In this document: positions 7,402 through 12,787 of the stretch, in pieces
How the letters are laid out: every line of letters starts with the position of its first letter
Numbering within the stretch: the first letter of the stretch is position 1
DNA from: Gallionella sp. UBA6045
GTDB lineage: Bacteria; Pseudomonadota; Gammaproteobacteria; Burkholderiales; Gallionellaceae
Direction: 5' to 3'
DNA: 12,787 bases
Assembly (NCBI GenBank): GCA_002429165.1
Contig: DIYV01000069.1
Span: forward strand, 1 to 12,787
Position numbers and translations under genes: made by a program
The notes under the pieces: generated by a model
What the model was told of the DNA's origin: nothing
The model's database searches: none
The model's input: only the letters and a program-made list of their open reading frames with translations

Positions 7402-7518
7402 ATGAATCCGGAATATACTCATGCCACGGGAACCGAAAAGATAAACCGGCCCGCCCCCGGATATTTCACGAGTTTCGGGACAGGCCGCTTCGGCAATCTC
7501 ACGACATGCTTGAAATGA
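7402..7518 (+). CDS. Possible 38-aa small protein between the SH3b gene and gpsA
   Basis: An ATG three bases after the SH3b stop opens 38 codons ending in TGA seven bases before gpsA, so the ORF nearly fills the gap. The purine-rich GGGGCGG some ten bases upstream is only a weak ribosome binding site. The peptide is polar, with no membrane segment, and has one Cys near the C-terminus. I do not recognise it. The same stretch can fold into an imperfect stem (CGGCC 7447-7451 with GGCCG 7483-7487, and CCCG 7456-7459 with CGGG 7476-7479). It may therefore be untranslated RNA structure instead. Confidence 0.25.
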   Translation: MNPEYTHATGTEKINRPAPGYFTSFGTGRFGNLTTCLK

Positions 7519-7525
7519 GGTTGAG

Positions 7526-8521
7526 ATGAAAATCACGATCATCGGCGCGGGAGCATGGGGAACCGCGCTTGCCATCAGCCTGTCGGCCAGTCATCGCGTT
7601 ACGCTGTGGGCACGCAATGCCGATCAAATCGCAGCAATGCAAGACACGCGTTATAACCAGCATTACCTTCCCGGGATTTTGCTGCCCGCCGAAATCGACT
7701 TAAGTTCTGATTTCCCCGCCGCATTGGCGGCTGCGGAGTTGGTGATCATCGCCGTGCCGACAGCCGCATTGCGCCCGGTTTTGCATCAGCTTGTGCAATT
7801 GCCGCGGCATTTCAACCTGGTCTGGCTGTGCAAGGGATTTGAGGCGGAGACCGCAAAATTACCGCATCAGGTTGTTGCCGAAGTGTTGCCTGAAGGATCT
7901 AAGTACGGCGTATTGTCCGGACCCAGTTTCGCACAGGAAGTCGCGCGCGGATTCCCAACCGCGTTGACGCTTGCGTCTGCTGACGAGGAATTTGCGCGCA
8001 GTACCGCGCAGGCGCTGCATCATGCATACCTGCGCGTCTATGCAAGCAATGACATGGTGGGGGTCGAAGTCGGCGGGGCGGTGAAAAATGTGATGGCGAT
8101 CGCAGCCGGCATTTGCGACGGTATGGGGCTCGGCCTTAACGCGCGTGCAGCACTGCTGACTCGCGGTTTGGCCGAGATCACCAGGCTTGGCTTGAAACTC
8201 GGCGGGCGTCCGGAAACCCTGAGCGGTCTTTCCGGTGTTGGCGATTTGATTCTCACCTGCACCGGCGATTTATCGCGCAATCGCCAGGTTGGGTTGTTGT
8301 TGGTGCAGAAGCACGATTTGCCGGAAATATTGCGCAGACTCGGGCATGTTGCCGAGGGCGTTTACACGGTGCGTGAAGTGCATCATCTTGCCCAGCGCTT
8401 GGGCGTCGCAATGCCGATCTGTGAAGCTGTCTATCGCATCCTCTACGAGCATGTGCCTGCCGCAGAAGTGGTTACGACACTGCTTAATCGCACGCCCAAT
8501 CTGGAATTCGACGGCGTTTGA
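7526..8521 (+). CDS. gpsA: Glycerol-3-phosphate dehydrogenase [NAD(P)+]
   Basis: GpsA reduces dihydroxyacetone phosphate to sn-glycerol 3-phosphate, the backbone precursor for phospholipids, in the cytoplasm. The 331-aa protein has the N-terminal Rossmann motif GAGAWGTALA (7-16) and the conserved LCKGFE (101-106) and SGPSFAQEVA (131-140). It also has GGAVKNVMAIAAGI (183-196) with catalytic Lys187, and LSGVGDLILTC (235-245) in the helical substrate domain. The length fits the family (E. coli 339). The ATG at 7526 has GAGG at 7517-7520, 5 bases upstream. It follows secB as in E. coli but with the SH3b gene in between. It converges on trmB with a 30-base gap that contains a perfect 10-base palindrome (GCGTTAACGC, 8525-8534) but no typical terminator. 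Confidence 0.97.
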   Translation: MKITIIGAGAWGTALAISLSASHRVTLWARNADQIAAMQDTRYNQHYLPGILLPAEIDLSSDFPAALAAAELVIIAVPTAALRPVLHQLVQLPRHFNLVWLCKGFEAETAKLPHQVVAEVLPEGSKYGVLSGPSFAQEVARGFPTALTLASADEEFARSTAQALHHAYLRVYASNDMVGVEVGGAVKNVMAIAAGICDGMGLGLNARAALLTRGLAEITRLGLKLGGRPETLSGLSGVGDLILTCTGDLSRNRQVGLLLVQKHDLPEILRRLGHVAEGVYTVREVHHLAQRLGVAMPICEAVYRILYEHVPAAEVVTTLLNRTPNLEFDGV

Positions 8522-8551
8522 TTCGCGTTAACGCATCAGAGGTTCCTTAGG

Positions 8552-9241
8552 TTATTTCCTGCGACGGAACACCATATCCCACACCCCGTGCCCCAGGCGG
8601 ATACCGCGCTGCTCGAACTTGGTGAACGGGCGATAGTCCGGGCGAGGTGCGTAACCCGCCGCCGTATTTTCCAGTAACGGTTCCGCAGCCAATACCGCCA
8701 GCACCTGTTCGGCGTAATCCTGCCAATCGGTGGCGACATGGATATATCCGCCGGGCTTGAGTTTCGTCGCCAGCTGCGCGATGAACGGAGCCTGGATCAA
8801 ACGGCGCTTGTTGTGGCGCGCCTTGTGCCACGGGTCGGGGAAAAAGATGTGCACGCCTTCCAGCGTGTTCGCCGCGATCATGTCGCGCAGCACTTCCACT
8901 GCGTCGTGCTGGATGATGCGGATGTTGGATATCTGTTGCGAGTCGATCAGCTTGAGCAGATTGCCCACTCCGGGCGTGTGCACTTCCAGTGCCAGATAAT
9001 CATTTTCCGGATGTGCGAGTGCAATGGTCGCGGTGCTGTCGCCCATGCCGAAACCGATCTCAAGGATCTTGGGCGCACTGCGTCCGAAGGCCTGCTCGAG
9101 ATCGAGTGCTTGCGCGGCGTAGGCGATACCAAAGCGCGGCAGCAGCGTTTCACACGCGCGCTGTTGCGCGGGCGAAACGCGGCCCTGGCGCAGCACGTAG
9201 CTGCGGATGTGGCGTTTGGACAGATCGGGAATTTCGGTCAT
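8552..9241 (-). CDS. trmB: tRNA (guanine-N7-)-methyltransferase
   Basis: TrmB uses S-adenosylmethionine to methylate G46 in the variable loop of many tRNAs. The 229-aa protein has SAM motif [11 protein letters not shown] (61-70), the acidic LEVH strand end (85-88), the tRNA-binding and catalytic [15 protein letters not shown] block (133-147), VATDW (169-173) and [10 protein letters not shown] (204-213). The reading frame continues upstream for more than 200 codons across thiG without family similarity. I therefore placed the start at the ATG whose product begins [15 protein letters not shown], a typical TrmB N-terminus; no strong ribosome binding site precedes it. It lies 74 bases after thiG on the same strand, and thiS-thiG-trmB is a gene order I associate with betaproteobacteria. 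Confidence 0.95.
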   Translation of the reverse strand: MTEIPDLSKRHIRSYVLRQGRVSPAQQRACETLLPRFGIAYAAQALDLEQAFGRSAPKILEIGFGMGDSTATIALAHPENDYLALEVHTPGVGNLLKLIDSQQISNIRIIQHDAVEVLRDMIAANTLEGVHIFFPDPWHKARHNKRRLIQAPFIAQLATKLKPGGYIHVATDWQDYAEQVLAVLAAEPLLENTAAGYAPRPDYRPFTKFEQRGIRLGHGVWDMVFRRRK

Positions 9242-9315
9242 GTGGTTGCGGTATTGAATGGCCCTCCCACCATCCCCTTTTACATAAATGCTAGAGGTGA
9301 CGGTGAGGGTTTGGG

Positions 9316-10110
9316 TCAGGAACGTGAAGGATTGATGATGCCTGACGTTGGCGAACTGGGGCTTGCGCTGTAAAGTTTTTTCGGCATGCGCCCGGCCAGA
9401 TAGGCGGACCGGCCGGCTTCCACAGCCTGCTTCATCGCTGATGCCATCAGCACCGGTTTCCGGGCCCCGGCGATCGCGGTATTCATCAGCACGCCGTCGC
9501 AGCCCAGTTCCATAGCGATCGCGGCATCGGAAGCGGTGCCGACACCCGCATCGACGATCACCGGGACTTGCACGCGTTCCATGATCAGTTGCAGATTCCA
9601 CGGGTTGAGGATGCCCATGCCGGAACCGATCAGCGAGGCCAGCGGCATGATCGCGACGCAGCCGATGTCTTCCAGCTGCTTGGCGATGATCGGGTCGTCC
9701 GAGGTATACACCATCACCTGAAATCCTTCCGCCACCAGAGTCTTCGCCGCGGCGATGGTTTCGATCACATTGGGATACAGCGATTGCGGGTCGCCCAGCA
9801 CTTCCAGTTTGACCAGGCTGTGTCCGTCGAGAAGTTCGCGCGCAAGACGCAGGGTTCGCACCGCATCTTCGGCAGAGTAGCAACCGGCAGTGTTGGGCAG
9901 CAGCGTGTATTTCGACGGTGGCAGGATCTCCAGCAGGCTGGGTTCGCCGGGATTCTGGCCTATATTGCTGCGCCGGATCGCGATGGTGATGATCCCGGCA
10001 CCGCTGGCTTCAACGGCCGCTTTGGTTTCGGCAAAATCCTTGTATTTGCCGGTTCCTACCAGCAGCCGGGATGTGTAGCTCTTGCCTGCGATGACTAATT
10101 TGTCGTTCAT
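9316..10110 (-). CDS. thiG: Thiazole synthase
   Basis: ThiG condenses deoxyxylulose 5-phosphate, dehydroglycine and sulfur from ThiS thiocarboxylate into the thiazole phosphate of thiamine. The 264-aa TIM-barrel protein has [10 protein letters not shown] (14-23), the KLEVLGD block (101-107) whose Lys101 should form the Schiff base (Lys96 in B. subtilis), [10 protein letters not shown] (155-164) and [12 protein letters not shown] (186-197). It ends in a typical [10 protein letters not shown] tail. I chose the ATG at 10110 ([10 protein letters not shown]) because AGGAAA lies about 7 bases upstream in the transcribed strand; the frame is open for six further codons upstream. It is separated from thiS by an unusually long spacer. 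Confidence 0.96.
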   Translation of the reverse strand: MNDKLVIAGKSYTSRLLVGTGKYKDFAETKAAVEASGAGIITIAIRRSNIGQNPGEPSLLEILPPSKYTLLPNTAGCYSAEDAVRTLRLARELLDGHSLVKLEVLGDPQSLYPNVIETIAAAKTLVAEGFQVMVYTSDDPIIAKQLEDIGCVAIMPLASLIGSGMGILNPWNLQLIMERVQVPVIVDAGVGTASDAAIAMELGCDGVLMNTAIAGARKPVLMASAMKQAVEAGRSAYLAGRMPKKLYSASPSSPTSGIINPSRS

Positions 10111-10141
10111 GTTCGTTTCCTGTATCAATACTAATAAATCA

Positions 10142-10160
10142 GTTAGCTTTGCATAGCCAT
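10142..10160 (+). repeat. Diverged direct repeat, copy 1 (thiS-thiG spacer)
   Basis: This 19-base unit, GTTAGCTTTGCATAGCCAT, matches copy 2 at 18 of 19 bases, 134 bases away. Similarity continues more weakly downstream, through GGCAAAC-like sequence. This copy also forms a nested imperfect hairpin: CATAG (10152-10156) pairs with CTATG (10164-10168), and TTTG (10148-10151) with CAAA (10173-10176). Confidence 0.7.
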
Positions 10161-10275
10161 CGACTATGTTGGCAAACTACGACAACTAAGTCATTGGTTA
10201 ACGCCAGCCAAGTACACCCGCAAGGGATACGCCGTGATTGTAAGGGGCTGAAGCACCAACAATACACGCAGGCTG

Positions 10276-10294
10276 GTTAGCTTCGCATAGCCAT
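10276..10294 (+). repeat. Diverged direct repeat, copy 2 (thiS-thiG spacer)
   Basis: GTTAGCTTCGCATAGCCAT differs from copy 1 at one base. The preceding GGCTGGTTAGC (10271-10281) recurs exactly at 10327-10337, overlapping the thiS stop. There is therefore a third, partial, copy of the left edge of the unit. Confidence 0.7.
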
Positions 10295-10301
10295 TCCACT
10301 A

Positions 10302-10322
10302 GGCAACCACAAGACGGTTGCC
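10302..10322 (-). promoter_or_regulatory. Hairpin just downstream of thiS
   Basis: GGCAACC (10302-10308) and GGTTGCC (10316-10322) form a perfect 7-base-pair stem with a 7-base loop, 10 bases beyond the thiS stop. No U tract follows in the thiS-to-thiG direction, so it is not a classical terminator. It could instead attenuate transcription or protect the 3' end of the thiS message. Confidence 0.4.
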
Positions 10323-10332
10323 AAGCGGCTGG

Positions 10333-10542
10333 TTAGCCACCACCCACAGCCACGACCACTTCCAGTTTATCCCCATCCGCCAATTGCTGCGTGGCAAATA
10401 AACTGCGCGGCACGATTTCGCCGTTGCGCTCCAATGCAACGCGCTTGCCGGTCAGGCCCATTTCTTCTATGAGTGCGGCAACGCCGGTGGGGTCGGGAAG
10501 TTGGCGAGATGTGCCGTTAATGCTGACGGTAATCACTTTCAA
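10333..10542 (-). CDS. thiS: Sulfur carrier protein ThiS
   Basis: ThiS is a ubiquitin-fold protein whose C-terminal Gly is adenylylated by ThiF and converted to a thiocarboxylate that supplies sulfur to ThiG. The 69-aa product has the hydrophobic core VALERNGEIVPRS (35-47), the DGDKLEVVVAVGGG ending and the required terminal Gly-Gly (here three Gly). Upstream of the core lies the short LPDPTGVAALI helix region. The longest start is a TTG at 10542 with a GAAAGA stretch immediately upstream; a GTG two codons in (10536) is equally possible. It is the first gene of thiS-thiG-trmB and divergent from the tRNA-Gly gene. The tRNA promoter overlaps its start codon. Confidence 0.93.
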   Translation of the reverse strand: MKVITVSINGTSRQLPDPTGVAALIEEMGLTGKRVALERNGEIVPRSLFATQQLADGDKLEVVVAVGGG

Positions 10543-10566
10543 TCTTTCGTTTGGTTACGGTAGAAT
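10538..10566 (+). promoter_or_regulatory. Candidate promoter for tRNA-Gly
   Basis: TTCAAT (10538-10543) and TAGAAT (10561-10566, 5 of 6 consensus bases) are spaced by 17 bases. Transcription would begin near 10573, about 7 bases before the mature tRNA 5' end. The -35 hexamer covers the thiS start codon on the other strand. Confidence 0.5.
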
Positions 10567-10579
10567 GAGATGCTATCAC

Positions 10580-10653
10580 GCGGGTGTAGTTCAATGGTAG
10601 AACGGCAGCTTCCCAAGCTGCATACGACGGTTCGATCCCGTTCACCCGCTCCA
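10580..10653 (+). tRNA. tRNA-Gly (anticodon CCC)
   Basis: The 74-base cloverleaf is complete. Acceptor GCGGGTG (10580-10586) pairs with CACCCGC (10643-10649), followed by discriminator T and an encoded CCA (10651-10653). The D stem is GTTC/GAAC. The anticodon stem GCAGC/GCTGC encloses loop TTCCCAA with anticodon CCC, reading GGG. The T stem GACGG/CCGTT (one G-U) encloses TTCGATC. It is a single tRNA gene; the opposite-strand transporter ends 2 bases beyond the CCA, leaving no room for a separate terminator. Confidence 0.96.
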
Positions 10654-10655
10654 GT

Positions 10656-11903
10656 TCATTTCAGCGCAACATCCGGCACATCCGCGTGCAAATCGTGCAT
10701 CACGATGCGCGGGACGAACAGGATCGCCAGCACATTTCCAGTGATCGCGACGATTCCCACCAGACCATAGTCAACAATCTGGCCCGCATCGTTTTGCGTG
10801 ATGATGAATCCGGCCAGCGTCGTGGCCAAACCCATGGAGAGCGACTGCATGGTGGCATTCAGCGACATGAAGGTGCCGCGCAATTTCGGACGCGCCGCCG
10901 AAGTGATGATGGCCATCGCCGGGATCATGCGTCCCGAGACCAGCACGAAAAATGCCGTGGTGCAGACCAGCCACAGCCACAGCGGTGCGGCACCGATATG
11001 GGTCACCACCAGCAGGGGCAGCAGTGCCGCGACGGCGACCACCCGGTAAATTTTGATCTTGCCGCGCAGGTCGGCCCAGTGGCCGATCAGCCGTGCGGTG
11101 AACAGTGTTGCCGCACCGCCCGCGAGATAGATGTATGGGATGTCATGCAGCGAGATGCCGACGTTGCCCACCGCGTAAATAGTGATGTAGGGGATTACCG
11201 TGAAGCCGGAAAAAACCAGCAGCCCGGAGAACAATAAAGCGTTCAGATGATTGGGTTCGCGCAGCACTTCGAACATCGCCGAGAGCGGGTGCGCGCGTTT
11301 CTTGTCGCTGATGTGGTAGCGCAGTTCCGGCAGGATGCGCGCGCCGACAAGGATGAACAGCACGGACAGGGCCGCGATCAGGATGAACGGCGCGCGCCAT
11401 TGAAAATGATTGGCCAGCCAGAGGGACAGTGGCACCCCTGCGACCGTGGAAAGGGAAAATGCGGTGGCAACGATGCCGCTGGCCTTTGCGCGGCGTGAAA
11501 AAGGAATCACGTCACCGATGATGGTCTGCACCATCGCACCCATCACCCCGCCGAAAGCCCCTGCCATTCCGCGCGCGATGAGCAGCGTGGCATAGCCGGG
11601 CGCCATCCCGCATGCCAGCGTCGCCAGTCCGAACAGTCCGAAAATGGTCAGCAGCAAACGCTTGCGTTCGAAACGGTCGATGAACGTTGCAGCCAGCAAT
11701 CCGGAAAAAGCTGCGCTGAAGCTGTAAGACGCGACCAGCAGGCCGAATTCATGGGTACTGATACCGAATGCTTTTATCAGGACCGGGCCCAGCGGCATCA
11801 TGATCATGAAGTCGAGGATGTGGCTGAACTGGATTCCGGCAAGAGTGAGCAATAAATAGCGCTCGCGTTGCGGGGTCAGCGTGGGATGCATGTTCGAAGG
11901 CAT
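10656..11903 (-). CDS. MFS transporter (AraJ/drug-efflux type)
   Basis: The 415-aa product has about 12 hydrophobic segments in two halves, as in the major facilitator superfamily. The loop 2-3 signature is FIDRFERKRLL (74-84). LDFMIMMPLGP (30-40) forms part of the first segment. A central cytoplasmic loop rich in charged residues (RYHISDKKRAHP) follows the sixth segment. The closest relatives I know of are AraJ/Bcr-like efflux carriers for sugars or drugs; the substrate cannot be read from sequence. Start choice is uncertain: ATGs at 11921, 11903 and 11891 are all in frame and none has a ribosome binding site. A TAGAAT box at 11920-11925 would place transcription start near 11913 and favour 11903 or 11891. 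The gene converges on tRNA-Gly and diverges from dnaE. Confidence 0.9.
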   Translation of the reverse strand: MPSNMHPTLTPQRERYLLLTLAGIQFSHILDFMIMMPLGPVLIKAFGISTHEFGLLVASYSFSAAFSGLLAATFIDRFERKRLLLTIFGLFGLATLACGMAPGYATLLIARGMAGAFGGVMGAMVQTIIGDVIPFSRRAKASGIVATAFSLSTVAGVPLSLWLANHFQWRAPFILIAALSVLFILVGARILPELRYHISDKKRAHPLSAMFEVLREPNHLNALLFSGLLVFSGFTVIPYITIYAVGNVGISLHDIPYIYLAGGAATLFTARLIGHWADLRGKIKIYRVVAVAALLPLLVVTHIGAAPLWLWLVCTTAFFVLVSGRMIPAMAIITSAARPKLRGTFMSLNATMQSLSMGLATTLAGFIITQNDAGQIVDYGLVGIVAITGNVLAILFVPRIVMHDLHADVPDVALK

Positions 11904-11919
11904 TGATTTCAAGGGAAGC

Positions 11920-11928
11920 ATTCTAACA
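11920..11928 (-). promoter_or_regulatory. Extended -10 promoter candidate for the MFS gene
   Basis: On the - strand the sequence TGTTAGAAT is a TGn-extended -10 with TAGAAT (5 of 6). No good -35 is visible at 17 bases. The start point would leave a leader of only about 10-22 bases. Confidence 0.35.
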
Positions 11929-11960
11929 GTGTCGATAAGAAAAAATTGCGCTTCCGGCAG

Positions 11961-11969
11961 TGCTAAAAT
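11961..11969 (+). promoter_or_regulatory. Extended -10 promoter candidate for dnaE
   Basis: TGCTAAAAT is a TGn-extended -10 with TAAAAT (5 of 6), about 28 bases before the dnaE ATG. No -35 hexamer with correct spacing is apparent, which extended -10 promoters can tolerate. It lies back to back with the transporter promoter about 35 bases away. Confidence 0.4.
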
Positions 11970-11996
11970 TGCGGCTCGTATTTTTTGCATTCCATC

Positions 11997-12787
11997 ATGC
12001 CGCAACCCTCTTTTGTCCATCTCCGTTTGCACAGCGAATATTCAATTTCGGATGGCATGGTGCGCGTGGACGAAGCAGTTGCGGCCGCAAAGCGGGATGC
12101 GATGCCGGCACTGGCGCTGACCGACCTGAACAATTTCTTCGGCCTGATAAAGTTTTACAAGGCGGCGCGCGGCGCCGGACTCAAGCCTGTCGCCGGGTGC
12201 GATGTGTTCATCACCAACGATGCCGATCGCGAGCGCCCATATCGCCTGCTGTTGCTGTGCCAGTCGGTAACGGGTTATTTGCTGTTGTGCCGTTTGCTCA
12301 GCCGCGCCTATCTGGAGAACCAGCATCGCGGACGCGCCGAGCTGCGTCGCGAGTGGTTCCATCAGGGCACCGGGGGGTTGATCGCACTGTCCGGCGCGCA
12401 TCTCGGCGATACCGGCAGCGCGCTGTTGTCAGGCAATGCGGCACAGGCCAGGCAGTTCGCACAGGAATGGGCCAGCCTGTTCAACAACCGCTATTATCTC
12501 GAGGTCCAGCGCGCCGGGTTTGCGGACGAGGAGCATCACATCCATGCGGCGATCCAGCTTGCCGCCGAACTCGGGCTGCCGGTGGTCGCCACCCATCCAG
12601 TGCAATTCCTTGCTGCCGATGATTTCAAGGCGCACGAAGCGCGCGTGTGCATCGCCGAAGGTTATGTGCTCAACGACAAACGCCGCGCAAAACAATTTAC
12701 CGCACAACAATATTTCAAGACACAGGCTGAAATGGCGGAGCTGTTCGCCGACCTGCCGGAAGCGTTGCAAAACAGCGTGGAGATCGC
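11997..12787 (+). CDS. dnaE: DNA polymerase III subunit alpha, N-terminal part (runs off the window)
   Basis: The frame opens at ATG 11997 and stays open for 263 codons to the window edge. Full-length DnaE is about 1150-1180 aa, so only the PHP domain and the start of the next region are seen. The N-terminus FVHLRLHSEYSISDG (6-20) and MPALALTDLNNFFGLIKFY (36-54) are the hallmark DnaE PHP blocks, followed by KPVAGCDVF (63-71). The position equivalent to the metal-binding His of active PHP domains (TDHxN) is Leu44. As in E. coli, the PHP domain is therefore probably not a working exonuclease, and proofreading would come from DnaQ. No ribosome binding site precedes the ATG. The catalytic polymerase subunit acts in the replisome. 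Confidence 0.95.
   Translation, partial: MPQPSFVHLRLHSEYSISDGMVRVDEAVAAAKRDAMPALALTDLNNFFGLIKFYKAARGAGLKPVAGCDVFITNDADRERPYRLLLLCQSVTGYLLLCRLLSRAYLENQHRGRAELRREWFHQGTGGLIALSGAHLGDTGSALLSGNAAQARQFAQEWASLFNNRYYLEVQRAGFADEEHHIHAAIQLAAELGLPVVATHPVQFLAADDFKAHEARVCIAEGYVLNDKRRAKQFTAQQYFKTQAEMAELFADLPEALQNSVEI

Noticed and set aside
8525..8534. Perfect palindrome GCGTTAACGC between convergent gpsA and trmB as a terminator
   Set aside because: There is no loop or T tract, and a 10-base perfect palindrome without a spacer cannot make a stable terminator hairpin. It could be a binding site, but nothing supports that.
9242..9883. Upstream extension of the trmB reading frame (open for about 214 extra codons)
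   Set aside because: It is antisense-frame sequence over thiG on the same strand, with no TrmB similarity before the MTEIPDLSK start. thiG occupies that strand in another frame with full family motifs.
10543..10579. TPP riboswitch upstream of thiS
   Set aside because: Only 37 bases separate thiS from the tRNA gene, too short for a TPP aptamer, and no CTGAGA-type core is present. The thiS-thiG spacer also lacks it.
11960..12622. 220-codon + strand ORF overlapping dnaE
   Set aside because: Its translation is Arg/Ala-rich and unconserved, while the frame from 11997 gives clear DnaE PHP blocks.

Overview
The window reads as an ordinary chromosomal segment of a betaproteobacterium, probably of the Nitrosomonadales/Gallionellaceae type. 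This placement is an inference from protein character, a PglL-type oligosaccharyltransferase and the thiS-thiG-trmB order; no database search was possible. Coding density is high. There is no CRISPR array, insertion sequence, integrase, rRNA gene or recognisable phage or defence module.

Region 1 (about 41-3438, + strand) is a tightly packed cluster. aat and bpt are the two bacterial N-degron aminoacyl-tRNA-protein transferases, joined by an ATGA overlap. They are followed by an unrecognised protein with about eight membrane segments and by pyrD (quinone-dependent dihydroorotate dehydrogenase). A 331-base AT-rich gap with a candidate promoter and a palindrome follows.

Region 2 (3770-8521, + strand) is an enlarged version of the proteobacterial rhodanese-grxC-secB-gpsA cluster (yibN-grxC-secB-gpsA in E. 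coli). Upstream it carries a DUF2892 membrane gene and a PglL/Wzy-type O-oligosaccharyltransferase. A secreted SH3b-domain protein lies between secB and gpsA. Overlapping stop and start codons suggest coupled translation across several junctions.

Region 3 (8552-10542, - strand) is thiS-thiG-trmB: the thiamine thiazole sulfur carrier, thiazole synthase and the tRNA m7G46 methyltransferase. An unusual 222-base thiS-thiG spacer holds a diverged direct repeat and hairpins.

Region 4 (10580-12787) has a tRNA-Gly(CCC) on the + strand and an MFS transporter on the - strand, which converge with only 2 bases between them. Divergent from the transporter is the 5' part of dnaE (DNA polymerase III alpha), which runs off the window end.

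No clearly new biological system is visible. The best leads are the unknown membrane protein, the DUF2892/PglL/rhodanese arrangement, the SH3b insertion with a neighbouring 38-codon ORF, and the thiS-thiG spacer repeats.
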